Assembly (NCBI RefSeq): GCF_910585425.1
Contig: NZ_CAJUCP010000022.1
Coordinates: forward strand, 62,070 to 78,190
Reading direction: 5' to 3'
DNA length: 16,121 bases
Source: an uncultured Acetatifactor sp.
Lineage (GTDB): Bacteria > Bacillota > Clostridia > Lachnospirales > Lachnospiraceae
In this document: one piece after another, positions 7,283 to 15,036 of the stretch
Position numbering within the stretch: the stretch's first letter is position 1
How the letters are laid out: each line of letters opens with the position of its first letter
Made by a program: the position numbers and the translations under genes
The notes under the pieces: generated by a model
What the model saw: the letters and a program-made list of their open reading frames with translations, nothing else
Database searches by the model: none
What the model was told of the DNA's origin: nothing

Positions 7283-8221
7283 TTAGAATAATCTCATATC
7301 GGTGACTTTCGCCGAAATCTTATTGGAAATCAGCACCAGGATAAAGCCGAAGATCGACTTCATCAGGCCGATGGAGGTCGCGAAGGAATACCTCCCCAGC
7401 TGCATGCCGTAACGGTACACGTATGTATCGATGTTCTCGTACACTTCCTGGGTCAGCGGATTACCGATCAGCAGCTGCTGTTCGAATCCGGCGTTCAGGA
7501 TGCCGCCGATGCCCATGATGAACAGCATGATCACCGTAGGCGCGATGCCAGGCAGCGTGATGTGCCAGGCCTTGCCGAACCGCCCCAGGCCGTCCACGGA
7601 TCCGGCCTCATACAGAGTGCCGTCCACGCCTGCGATGGCTGAAATGTAGATGATGGCGGACCAGCCCACATCCTTCCAGATATTGGAGGTGGTCAGGATT
7701 CCCCAGAAATAATTCTTCTCATTCAGGAAAGCGATCGGCTTGTCGATCACTCCCATGTTCAGCAGCAGCTCATTGATGTTGCCGTCCGTCCCGAGCAGCG
7801 TGAACAGGATGCTGGCCACCACCACCCAGGAGATGAAGTAAGGCAGATAGGAGATCGTCTGTACCACCTTTTTGAACAGCGTGTGGTGGATTTCATTCAA
7901 CAGCAGCGCGAAGACGATGGGCGCCACGAACCCTATGGTCATGGACAGGCCGCTGATCACCAGCGTGTTGCGGAACACACGCCCCATGTCCGGGAGCTGG
8001 AAGAAATCGATCCAGTACTTGAGGCCCACGAACTTACAGTCCACCAGGCTCTGCCCCGGCGTGTAGTCGAAGAAGGCTATGACATTTCCCAGCATGGGAA
8101 TGTAGCAGAATATGATGGCCCACAGGATGGCAACCGCGCTGATGGCCCACATCTGTCTCTGTGTCCGGAAGGATCTGATCAGTTCCTTCCTGTTTTTGGC
8201 TTTTTGTTCTTTACTTTTCAT
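7283..8221 (-). CDS. ABC sugar transporter permease, CUT1 family (LplB-like)
   Basis: The 312-residue membrane protein has a Lys/Arg-rich cytoplasmic N-terminus (residues 1-25). The first membrane segment lies around residues 26-48 (AILWAIIFCYIPMLG), and about five more follow. The EAA loop reads YEAGSVDGLGRFGKAWHITLPG, shown here in part as AGSVDGLGRFGKAW. It pairs with the downstream permease to form the channel for the oligosaccharide delivered by the lipoprotein. AGGAGGGG five bases before the ATG is a near-ideal ribosome site, so the start is firm. The 127-base gap from the binding-protein gene contains hairpins, and the next permease follows after 16 bases. CUT1 permeases of this LplABC type carry di- or oligosaccharides; the exact cargo cannot be read from sequence. 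Confidence 0.94.
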   Translation of the reverse strand: MKSKEQKAKNRKELIRSFRTQRQMWAISAVAILWAIIFCYIPMLGNVIAFFDYTPGQSLVDCKFVGLKYWIDFFQLPDMGRVFRNTLVISGLSMTIGFVAPIVFALLLNEIHHTLFKKVVQTISYLPYFISWVVVASILFTLLGTDGNINELLLNMGVIDKPIAFLNEKNYFWGILTTSNIWKDVGWSAIIYISAIAGVDGTLYEAGSVDGLGRFGKAWHITLPGIAPTVIMLFIMGIGGILNAGFEQQLLIGNPLTQEVYENIDTYVYRYGMQLGRYSFATSIGLMKSIFGFILVLISNKISAKVTDMRLF

Positions 8222-8254
8222 CTACCCCTCCTGAATCCTTATTCCCGTGAAGCG

Positions 8255-8333
8255 CAATGGGGGGTTGCCGAAGCCGCCCCCCATTGACATTTCCAATGTC
8301 CGCAGGCCCCGCCGCAAAGCATCGCCTGCAGAC
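8255..8333. promoter_or_regulatory. Intercistronic stem-loop cluster between binding-protein and permease genes
   Basis: Hairpin 1 pairs caatgggggg (8255-8264) with ccccccattg (8277-8286), 10 bp perfect. Hairpin 2 pairs gacatt (8286-8291) with aatgtc (8295-8300). Hairpin 3 pairs 8298-8307 with 8324-8333 (ten positions, one mismatch). Hairpins 2 and 3 share bases and cannot both form. No T-run follows on the minus strand, so full termination is not expected. In malE-type operons such structures protect the binding-protein mRNA from 3' decay and lower permease expression; the same role is inferred here. Confidence 0.6.
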
Positions 8334-8348
8334 AAGCCTTACTATGTA

Positions 8349-10166
8349 TTAGCCGTTGTACTTCTCCGCGTTGGTATCGTGCTGGGACTTCACATACTCC
8401 GTGATTTCCTCCAGGCCCAACTGGTTACAGGTCTCCCTGTACTCATAGAAGATGCTCTCGCAGGCCTCCTCGGACTCCGCGGTGACCATGTTGGCCCATG
8501 CCTCCTCCAGCTTGGACTTCACGTTCTCGTTCTTGGTGGTGATGTCCTGGGTAGCGTCCCAGGTCACTGCGAACAGGGAAGTGTCCTGCATGGGAGCGGT
8601 GTAGAAGCCCCAGCTGAGCTTCACGCCCTCATTGGAGAACTCGCCCGTGTCCGGATTCACCGGCCAGTAGTCGTAGATGGATACATGGGACACTCTGGGA
8701 TCGATCAGGTCGAAGTTCTGCAGCTCATTGGTGTAGAGCCAGTTGCCGTTGAGGGCGATGGAGTAAATGCCCGCGCCGTTCTTCTCCTTCAGGTCGTGGT
8801 AGGAACCGATCTCCTCTTTCCTGTCCACGTCCAGGATGACATCCTTCATGAGCCATGTGCCGGCCTTGATGTCCACACAGTCCTCGACCCACTCGCCGTC
8901 CACCCAGTTGCCTACCTTGGTGTCTTCCTTGGCGATATCCCACACATTGTCCGCAGAGGGAGCGCCCCAGCCGATGACGAAGTTGCCCAGCTCGCTGTTC
9001 TCCCAGTTCAGATATCTCATGACCATGCCCAGGTCCTTGCACTTGTCGGTGACGATGCAGCGGTAGCTTCCCAGGAACCTGGAGGTCAGCAGGGTGGTGT
9101 CCTCCATGGAAAGGCCCTCCGCATGGACGGAGACATTGGCGATCCTCTTCTCCAGATCCCAGTTCTCAGCATCCTGGGTAGCCCAATACTGGTGCCCCCC
9201 CGTCCATCCGTACCACCATGCGTCGCAGTTTCCGATGATGGTGCCGTTGTGGATGTCGGTCATCAGCTTCTCGTAATCGGTGCTCAGGAAGGAAGGATCG
9301 ATGATCTCCTCTCTGTACAGCTTGTTCATGAACTTGGCGATTTCCAGGCCCTCGTCCGTATTCAGCCAATGGGTCATCTCGCCGCTGGCCTCGTCATACT
9401 TGTAGCCGCCGATGAAGCCGTAAACGCCCAGCATGCCGTTCAGAAGGTTCTGCCCCTTCTTGTCGGTGGCGGACAGGCCGTAAGTCTTGTTGCCATTGTC
9501 GTCCGTGGGATGGTTGGCCAGGACTTTCTTCAGCACCTCATAATACTCCTCCGGAGTCTCGTAAATCTTGTCCTCTCCCAGCTCCTTCCAGTAGTCGTAG
9601 CGGATACCGAAGTCGCTTCCGGCCACGTTCACGTTGTCGCCGTAGAGGGTGGCCAGCTTGTAGACCTTGCCGTCGCTGCTCTTCATCATGTTCATGTACT
9701 TGCCGTAGCGGCGGGTGATGTTGTCGCCGTACTGGGCCAGGGCGTCCGTCAGGTCAAGAGCCTTCCCCTGGGCGATGAACTTCTCCGCCATGTCATCGGT
9801 CATGTTGGTGATGATGGCGGGATAGTCTCCGCTGGTAAGCCACAGCTGCAGCTGCTGGTCCATCTCCATGTTGCTGTACTGGAAATTGATCTGGACGTTC
9901 ATATTGTCCAGCAGCCATTTATCCATGACCGCTTTCCCGCCCTTCTCGTCGGCCTCCAACTCCTGCTGGTCTCCCATGCCGGCATATACATCCAGCACCA
10001 GGGTCTCCTCAGGCACTACCCAGCCCCACTCATTGGGCTCTCCCTTCAGGTCGGCAGATGACAGGTCCTGCTCCTTGCCGCCCCCTCCCGAACCCTTGCC
10101 GCAGCCTGTCAGCATGGAAAACGCCATGGCGCCGGTCAGAAGCATTGCTAAGACTTTCTTCTTCAT
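8349..10166 (-). CDS. Extracellular sugar-binding lipoprotein of the LplABC-type importer
   Basis: The 605-residue product starts MKKKVLAMLL, with lipobox LTGC near residues 24-27 and a Gly/Ser-rich tether after it. It is therefore a membrane-anchored receptor facing outward. The length and architecture match the long (about 500-600 residue) type-2 binding proteins that partner LplB/LplC-like permeases, rather than the usual ~430-residue SBPs. It is rich in Trp/Tyr (for example EWGWVVPEE and DAWWYGWTGG), as expected for sugar stacking. An ATG 24 bases further upstream is in frame, but AAGGAGG lies between the two ATGs, nine bases before the one used here, so the downstream ATG is the start. 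The gene follows the LacI-family regulator by 129 bases and has its own candidate promoter with an operator inside it. A small hairpin (10191-10204) sits just before the ribosome site. Confidence 0.94.
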   Translation of the reverse strand: MKKKVLAMLLTGAMAFSMLTGCGKGSGGGGKEQDLSSADLKGEPNEWGWVVPEETLVLDVYAGMGDQQELEADEKGGKAVMDKWLLDNMNVQINFQYSNMEMDQQLQLWLTSGDYPAIITNMTDDMAEKFIAQGKALDLTDALAQYGDNITRRYGKYMNMMKSSDGKVYKLATLYGDNVNVAGSDFGIRYDYWKELGEDKIYETPEEYYEVLKKVLANHPTDDNGNKTYGLSATDKKGQNLLNGMLGVYGFIGGYKYDEASGEMTHWLNTDEGLEIAKFMNKLYREEIIDPSFLSTDYEKLMTDIHNGTIIGNCDAWWYGWTGGHQYWATQDAENWDLEKRIANVSVHAEGLSMEDTTLLTSRFLGSYRCIVTDKCKDLGMVMRYLNWENSELGNFVIGWGAPSADNVWDIAKEDTKVGNWVDGEWVEDCVDIKAGTWLMKDVILDVDRKEEIGSYHDLKEKNGAGIYSIALNGNWLYTNELQNFDLIDPRVSHVSIYDYWPVNPDTGEFSNEGVKLSWGFYTAPMQDTSLFAVTWDATQDITTKNENVKSKLEEAWANMVTAESEEACESIFYEYRETCNQLGLEEITEYVKSQHDTNAEKYNG

Positions 10167-10190
10167 TATCCTTTCCCTCCTTAATTTCAT

Positions 10191-10204
10191 GCGGATCTCT
10201 CCGC
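10191..10204. promoter_or_regulatory. Small leader hairpin before the binding-protein ribosome site
   Basis: gcgga (10191-10195) pairs with tccgc (10200-10204) around a four-base loop, about 12 bases upstream of the AAGGAGG ribosome site on the minus-strand transcript. It may stabilise the 5' end of the mRNA. The stem is short, so chance is possible. Confidence 0.3.
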
Positions 10205-10238
10205 GGTTTTATCAACAGTCTTGACAGACTTGCCAATC

Positions 10239-10266
10239 TATATATGTAGCGATTAAATCTTGCCAA
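10239..10266 (-). promoter_or_regulatory. Candidate promoter of the binding-protein/permease/glycosidase operon
   Basis: On the minus strand TTGGCA (10266-10261, five of six to TTGACA) is followed by a 16-base spacer and TATATA (10244-10239, four of six to TATAAT). The spacer is exactly the degenerate operator at 10245-10256 plus four bases. It lies about 70 bases upstream of the binding-protein start. A second TTGGCA occurs at 10236-10231, so the exact start point is uncertain. Confidence 0.5.
10245..10256 (-). promoter_or_regulatory. Degenerate LacI-family operator inside the operon promoter spacer
   Basis: On the minus strand the sequence is TTAATCGCTACA. It matches the duplicated TTAATCGTTTAA of the divergent region at 9 of 12 positions, including the whole left half and the central CG. 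Its position between -35 and -10 is ideal for repression by the LacI-family protein encoded immediately upstream. Confidence 0.5.
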
Positions 10267-10295
10267 AAACCGGATAAACGGCATGGCCGGCCGTA

Positions 10296-11345
10296 CTAGT
10301 CCTCGTACCCGAAGGTCTCCCGCTCTACGATCCGGCAGGGCAGCTCCTCCCTGTGACGGCATGCCTGCCCTCCCGCCGCCAGGGCGATCAGCTTCTCCGC
10401 CGCCCGCTGCCCGATCTCCACCAAAGGGATGCTGATGGACGTCAGCGCCGGCTCCACGAAACCGCACAGCTCTATATCATCGAATCCGATGAGGACGACT
10501 TCCTCCCCGATGGAAACGCCCAGCTCCTTCAACACCTTCATGGCGCCCACCGCCATCCAGTCGTTCATGCAGAACAGCGCGTCCGGCCGCTCCTCCAGCG
10601 CCATCAGCTTCCGGCAGGCCAGCTCCCCGGAGCGGTCGCTCCAGTCGCCGTATACAATCAGCTCCGGATCCAGGACAGCCCCGGCATCCATCAGCGCCGT
10701 CTGATACCCCATCAGGCGCTTGTAGGCGGGAACCGATTCCACCGGGCCGCTGATCAGCCCTATCCGCCTGCGGCCCTGCCGCAGCATGGCTTCCACCGCC
10801 CGGGTGGCCACCCGCTGATTGTCATTGTTGACCATGTAATCCCCGGGGTTCTTGGTATAGCTGTAGGCGTATACCAGAGGGATGTCCGTCTGGAGCAGCC
10901 CTGTGATGTCCCGGTCATGCATCCCCACATAGATGATGCCGCAGGCTCCTACCATCCGGAAGATTTCCACCTTGTCCCTGATTTCATCGCGGTAGTCCAT
11001 GACCAGGCTGTAGTCCTGCCTGCCCTCCCGCCAGATCCTGCTGTTCAGGTTCAGGTCTCCCAGGAGAATCTGGTAATTCTCCCTGTCCGCCGTCTGGTTG
11101 ATGCCCTGGACGATGTTGTTGACCTGGAAGGTGGCGATGTCCTCCGAAATGATGCCTATGATGTTGCTCCTGCTGGACCGCAGCGCCCTGGCCGCGATGT
11201 TGGGCTGGTATCCCAGTTCCCTGGCCGCCATGCGCACCTTCTTCGCCACTCCTGCGCTGACCTTGTTCTCCTTATTGTTCATCACATAGGAGACCGTTGC
11301 CGTGGAAACGCCCGCCCGCTCCGCCACATCCTTTAACGTAGCCAT
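10296..11345 (-). CDS. LacI-family transcriptional regulator
   Basis: The 349-residue protein has the canonical LacI arrangement. The helix-turn-helix is at residues about 3-23 (LKDVAERAGVSTATVSYVMN) and the hinge helix around 46-58 (PNIAARALRSSRSN). A periplasmic-binding-protein-like effector domain with two lobes runs from about residue 60 to 349 (starting NIIGIISED). The length is normal. AGAGAGGTGG lies about five bases before the ATG. A consensus promoter is at 11591-11620. Its position, divergent from the GH127/GH146 gene and directly upstream of the binding-protein operon, plus three copies of a CG-centred palindrome in the control regions, indicate a local repressor. It would be relieved by an imported sugar or its breakdown product. 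The effector is unknown, though an arabinose-containing compound is a reasonable guess from the neighbouring GH127/GH146. Confidence 0.95.
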   Translation of the reverse strand: MATLKDVAERAGVSTATVSYVMNNKENKVSAGVAKKVRMAARELGYQPNIAARALRSSRSNIIGIISEDIATFQVNNIVQGINQTADRENYQILLGDLNLNSRIWREGRQDYSLVMDYRDEIRDKVEIFRMVGACGIIYVGMHDRDITGLLQTDIPLVYAYSYTKNPGDYMVNNDNQRVATRAVEAMLRQGRRRIGLISGPVESVPAYKRLMGYQTALMDAGAVLDPELIVYGDWSDRSGELACRKLMALEERPDALFCMNDWMAVGAMKVLKELGVSIGEEVVLIGFDDIELCGFVEPALTSISIPLVEIGQRAAEKLIALAAGGQACRHREELPCRIVERETFGYED

Positions 11346-11442
11346 GCCGCCACCTCTCTTTCCGCGCCCTGTCCCGACAGCCCGGAAGCCTTATCCCGGC
11401 TCCGCGCCCCGCTGTCAGCAGGCAGGGGCATGTCAGAGGGCT

Positions 11443-11454
11443 TTAATCGTTTAA
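11443..11454. promoter_or_regulatory. Candidate LacI-family operator, copy 1 (in the lacI-type gene leader)
   Basis: TTAATCGTTTAA is a near-perfect palindrome (one asymmetric pair) with the central CG typical of LacI/GalR-family sites. This copy lies about 140 bases downstream of the regulator's predicted transcription start. An identical copy lies 196 bases away, so repression by roadblock or DNA looping is possible. Confidence 0.6.
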
Positions 11455-11590
11455 CTCTGTCCCATCCATTCCATCCATTGTCCTGTTCTCCTCCGATAAC
11501 AGATTGGAACATGGTCTGTACCAATTTGCCAAGCATCTTTACAAAATATGACTGTTTCACCAACCTTTTGGCTTCTATCCCTTGTAGCAC

Positions 11591-11620
11591 ATTATAACGC
11601 CTTCCCTGTCTCCCTGTCAA
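11591..11620 (-). promoter_or_regulatory. Consensus promoter of the LacI-family regulator
   Basis: On the minus strand a perfect TTGACA (11620-11615) is followed by an 18-base spacer and a perfect TATAAT (11596-11591). RNA would start near 11584, leaving a leader of about 240 bases before the ATG at 11345. The two identical operator copies flank this promoter. Confidence 0.7.
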
Positions 11621-11638
11621 TTCCGCATTTTTCACAAG

Positions 11639-11650
11639 TTAATCGTTTAA
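11639..11650. promoter_or_regulatory. Candidate LacI-family operator, copy 2 (between divergent promoters)
   Basis: An exact second TTAATCGTTTAA. It lies 18 bases upstream of the regulator's -35 box and just upstream of the candidate -35 boxes for the GH127/GH146 gene, so one bound dimer could affect both directions. The surrounding DNA is AT-rich, in contrast to the GC-rich genes. Confidence 0.65.
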
Positions 11651-11653
11651 ATT

Positions 11654-11699
11654 TTGTGCAAATTTTACATTGATTTTATAATTTTCATATTTATATAAT
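11654..11699 (+). promoter_or_regulatory. Candidate promoters of the GH127/GH146 gene
   Basis: Two overlapping choices are visible. One is TTGTGC (11654-11659), 17 bases, then a perfect TATAAT (11677-11682). The other is TTGATT (11670-11675), 18 bases, then a perfect TATAAT (11694-11699). The second has the better -35. Both lie immediately downstream of operator copy 2. Confidence 0.5.
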
Positions 11700-11715
11700 A
11701 ATTCTATATATTGGG

Positions 11716-11744
11716 GGGCTACGGCAGGACTGCCGCTATAGCCC
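11716..11744 (+). promoter_or_regulatory. Leader hairpin of the GH127/GH146 mRNA
   Basis: gggcta (11716-11721) pairs with tagccc (11739-11744), and cggca (11722-11726) pairs with tgccg (11731-11735), leaving a small 3' bulge and a four-base loop. It would form close to the 5' end of the transcript, about 45 bases before the start codon. It could stabilise the mRNA. No riboswitch family is recognised and there is no T-run after it. Confidence 0.4.
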
Positions 11745-11787
11745 TTCGCCGGAGGGAGGGGAACTCCCGCCGCAGAAAGGAGAATCT

Positions 11788-14700
11788 ATGTCCACTACCA
11801 CGAAATCCACCAACCATCCGTCGGCCCCCCTTCTGGCCCGCTACGATTTCACCGGCGTCAGCAGCACCATCGCCCCAGACCAGACAGGGAACGGCTTCGC
11901 CGGCGTCATCAGGGGCTGCGACAGAGGCGGCGCCTTTATGGAGGAGGACACCGTCTTCGGCCATACGCTCCCCGTGCTCAGGCTCACCGGAACCGGGCAG
12001 GGCGGCTATCTGCAGCTGCCGGACGGCGTGCTGAACGGCGCCGAGGGCGTCACCGTCAGCTTCTACTGCAGGATAGACAGCGTCACGGAGTACGCCAATC
12101 TCTTCTCCTTCGGCACGGACAACTGCTTCTATCTCTCCGTGCTGCCCGGAGAAGAGGAGGAGGCCGGGGCCTTCCTCTCCCCCTGCGCCACGGCCGGCGG
12201 CAGGAGCCAGGAGGCCTGCCTGCAGGAGTGGGTCCCGGTTCCCCTGGGGCGCTGGTTCCACATGGCAGTGTCCTTCGGCAATGGCCTCCCCGCCCCCATA
12301 GAGCTCTACATCGACGGTGAAAAGCGGGCGGAGCTCGTCCACCGGCGCATGGAGGCGAGGGCCCTGGAGGGCGCGGCGGAGAATGATTTCGGCTTCGGTG
12401 CCTTCGCCCTGGCCCCTCTGGCCGCGTCCTTCACGGACATCCGGATATTCGGCGGCGTATTGGATAAGGAGGAGATGGCCTCCCTGTTCCACATCGAGCC
12501 CAGGGAAAGGCTGCGCCTGGAAGCCAGGAACCTGGAAGCCCTTTTTGAGGCGCCTCTGGAGACGCCGCCCCTCCTGCCCGGAGCCGGACAGTTGGGGGCG
12601 GAGATCGTCTGGAAGAGCCTGACGCCGGAAATCGTCTCGGATGAGGGCCTGTTCCAGCGCCCCGCCCCGGGGAGCCCTGCCCTGGAGGGGGCGCTTCGGG
12701 CCGTCCTGACCTTCCAGGGCCAGAGCGCATCCCGGGATTTCTCCTTCCGGATCCCTCCCCTTCCGGAGGACGCGGAAATCGCGGAGGCGGACGCCGCCCG
12801 GGTAAAACTGCCTTTCCCGGGACATGTGGTGTCAGATCTGAATCTGCCGGAGAAGGGAGAAGACGGTTCTGTCTTCTATTGGGAGAGCAGCCGCCCCGAG
12901 CTCATGGACCATCAGGGACATCTGCTCCACAGGCCGGAGGGGGACGCCGCCTCCCTGACCCTGACCCTCACCGCGACCTACAAAACCGCCCAGGCCTCCA
13001 GGGAATTCCGGGTGCGGCTGCTGCCCGACGCCTGCCGGAGCCTCCCCCGAATGGAGTACATCCCCGCGGCTCCTCTGCCCCGGCCCGCCTCCCCGGAGGA
13101 GGGCAGAGCCTCCGTTAGCCCTGTCCCCACCCTCCAGGCTGCCCCCGCGGCCAGGGACCGCGTCCGGCTGGGACAGGACAGCGTCTTCCATGAGAACCAG
13201 GAGCGCTGCCTGGCCTATCTGCGCCTGCTGGACGCGGACAGGATGCTCTACAATTTCCGCAGGGCCTTCGGCGTCTCCACGAAAGACGCCATGCCTCTGG
13301 GCGGCTGGGAGGAGCCCTCGGGGCTTCTCAGGGGCCATTCCACCGGGCATTTCCTGTCGGCCCTGGCCCACGCCTTCGCCTCCACGGGGGAGCAGGGCTT
13401 CCGGGAGAAGGCGGAGTACATGATCGGCGAGCTGTGCGGGCTCCAGGACACTGCCCTGGGGGATCCGGCGGCCTTCCGGACAGCCTGTTCTCCCTCCAAC
13501 GCGGTGCAGTCCCTCTGGAGCAGGACGCCGGGCACCTGGGGCAGGGGCTTCCTGAGCGCCTACTCTCCGGACCAGTTCGCCCTGCTGGAGGAGTACACGC
13601 CCTACGCCACCATATGGGCCCCCTACTATACCCTGCACAAGATCCTGGCGGGCCTGATCGACTGCCATCTGCTGGCGGGCAGCGCCAATGCCCTGTCCTG
13701 CGCCTGCGGCATCGCGGACTGGGTGCACGCCAGGCTCTCCGCCACCACCAGGGAGCAGCGGGAGAAGATGTGGAAGATGTACATCGCCGGAGAGTACGGC
13801 GGCATGAACGAGTCCCTGAGCAGGCTCTATGAGATCACGGGGAAAGCGGAGTACCTGGAGACGGCCCGGATGTTCGACAACGCCGCCCTGTTCCAGGGGC
13901 TGGCCCACGGCAGGGACACCATCACCGGCATCCACGCCAACCAGCACATCCCCCAGATCATCGGGGCCATGGAGGAATTCCGGGCCACCGGCGACCCTTA
14001 CTATTACCATCTGGCCCGGAATTTCTGGGAGCTGGTGGTGAACCGGTACATGTACTCCATCGGCGGCGTGGGGCGCGGCGAGAACTTCCGGGAGCCCGGG
14101 CTTCTGGCGAAGAACATCGAGGGCGGCCGCAACTGCGAGACCTGCGCCACCTACAACATGCTGAAGCTCACCGGGATGCTGTACGGATACGCCCCGGACC
14201 ACAGCGAATACATGGACTATTACGAGAGGGCCATGGCCAACCATATCGCGGCCAGCCAGAACCCTACGGTCAGGAAATCCGCCCACCACGGGGTGACCTA
14301 CATGCTGCCCATCGGACCCGGGGCCAGGAGAGAGTACGGCAACGACTATGACGACTTCACCTGCTGCCACGGCACGGGCATGGAGAACCATGTACGGTAC
14401 GCCGAACATATCTATCACCATGGGCCGGAGGACACGCTCTATGTGAACCTGTTCCTGCCGTCGGTGTACGACTGGAAAGAAAAAGGCGTGGAGCTGACCA
14501 TGGAAAGCCCCTTCCCCTCCCAGAGCTGCCGCATCAGGGTGCATGTCACCGGGGACGGCGCAGGGAATGGCGCAGCGCCTTCGTCCGGCAAAATCCCCCT
14601 GAAGCTGAAGGTACGGATCCCCTACTGGTGCCGGGAGGCATTCCGGATTCTGGTAAACGGCCAGGCCCTTCCCGGGGCGGCGCCGGGAGAAGGGTATTAT

Positions 14701-15015
14701 CCGCTGGAGAGGAGCTTCGGGGACGGGGACATCATCACGGTGGAGACGCCCTATTCGCTGCACCTGTGCTATACGGAAGACCCTTACGAGGGATATCCGG
14801 CGGCCAGCGTGATGTACGGGCCCCTGGTGATGACGGCGCTGAGCGGCGCCACGGATTGGATCCGGCTGAACCTCCCTCCGGCGCTGGAGGATGCCTTCTC
14901 CGTCGGCTGGGAGGAAGGGATGCCCGTGCTGTGGTATGACGACCTGAAGTTCGTGCCCTCCTACGCGGCCCGGAACGCGGCGTATCATACTTATTTCCAG
15001 ATCTGCCTGAGCTGA
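11788..15015 (+). CDS. Multidomain GH127/GH146-type beta-L-arabinofuranosidase (DUF1680)
   Basis: The 1075-residue protein is predicted to remove terminal beta-L-arabinofuranose. Residues about 15-235 form a LamG/ConA-like domain (FYCRIDSV, ELYIDGEKR, DIRIFGGVLDKEEM). Residues about 240-325 and 335-412 look like two atrophied bacterial Ig-like domains (WKSLTPEIVSDEGLF; YWESSRPELMDHQGHLL). The DUF1680 alpha/alpha barrel starts near residue 458 and is followed by beta domains. Active-site residues match Bifidobacterium HypBA1: Glu765 (GRGENF) for the acid/base Glu322, Glu784 and Cys786 (CETC) for zinc ligands Glu338/Cys340, and Cys859-Cys860 (CCHGTG) for Cys417/Cys418, including the nucleophile. 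The CETCATYNMLKLT form resembles GH146 as much as GH127. There is no signal peptide or anchor, so it is probably cytosolic despite binding-type domains. AAAGGAG six bases before the ATG makes the start firm. The gene diverges from the regulator and is probably co-controlled with the importer. Confidence 0.93.
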   Translation: MSTTTKSTNHPSAPLLARYDFTGVSSTIAPDQTGNGFAGVIRGCDRGGAFMEEDTVFGHTLPVLRLTGTGQGGYLQLPDGVLNGAEGVTVSFYCRIDSVTEYANLFSFGTDNCFYLSVLPGEEEEAGAFLSPCATAGGRSQEACLQEWVPVPLGRWFHMAVSFGNGLPAPIELYIDGEKRAELVHRRMEARALEGAAENDFGFGAFALAPLAASFTDIRIFGGVLDKEEMASLFHIEPRERLRLEARNLEALFEAPLETPPLLPGAGQLGAEIVWKSLTPEIVSDEGLFQRPAPGSPALEGALRAVLTFQGQSASRDFSFRIPPLPEDAEIAEADAARVKLPFPGHVVSDLNLPEKGEDGSVFYWESSRPELMDHQGHLLHRPEGDAASLTLTLTATYKTAQASREFRVRLLPDACRSLPRMEYIPAAPLPRPASPEEGRASVSPVPTLQAAPAARDRVRLGQDSVFHENQERCLAYLRLLDADRMLYNFRRAFGVSTKDAMPLGGWEEPSGLLRGHSTGHFLSALAHAFASTGEQGFREKAEYMIGELCGLQDTALGDPAAFRTACSPSNAVQSLWSRTPGTWGRGFLSAYSPDQFALLEEYTPYATIWAPYYTLHKILAGLIDCHLLAGSANALSCACGIADWVHARLSATTREQREKMWKMYIAGEYGGMNESLSRLYEITGKAEYLETARMFDNAALFQGLAHGRDTITGIHANQHIPQIIGAMEEFRATGDPYYYHLARNFWELVVNRYMYSIGGVGRGENFREPGLLAKNIEGGRNCETCATYNMLKLTGMLYGYAPDHSEYMDYYERAMANHIAASQNPTVRKSAHHGVTYMLPIGPGARREYGNDYDDFTCCHGTGMENHVRYAEHIYHHGPEDTLYVNLFLPSVYDWKEKGVELTMESPFPSQSCRIRVHVTGDGAGNGAAPSSGKIPLKLKVRIPYWCREAFRILVNGQALPGAAPGEGYYPLERSFGDGDIITVETPYSLHLCYTEDPYEGYPAASVMYGPLVMTALSGATDWIRLNLPPALEDAFSVGWEEGMPVLWYDDLKFVPSYAARNAAYHTYFQICLS

Positions 15016-15036
15016 GGCTCTGGTCATACAATGTCC

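Noticed and set aside
8247..10061. A 604-codon plus-strand frame opposite the sugar-binding lipoprotein
   Set aside because: Its translation is Val/Leu/His-rich low complexity and it lies fully antisense to a clear lipoprotein gene.
11333..11635. A 100-codon minus-strand frame upstream of the LacI-family gene
   Set aside because: It overlaps the regulator start, begins upstream of the predicted transcription start (about 11584), covers the promoter and one operator, and has no recognisable domain.
10239..11700. CcpA cre site in the control regions
   Set aside because: I found no sequence close to the TGNAANCGNNNNCA-type consensus. The CG-centred palindrome found here is shorter and better explained by the local LacI-family protein.
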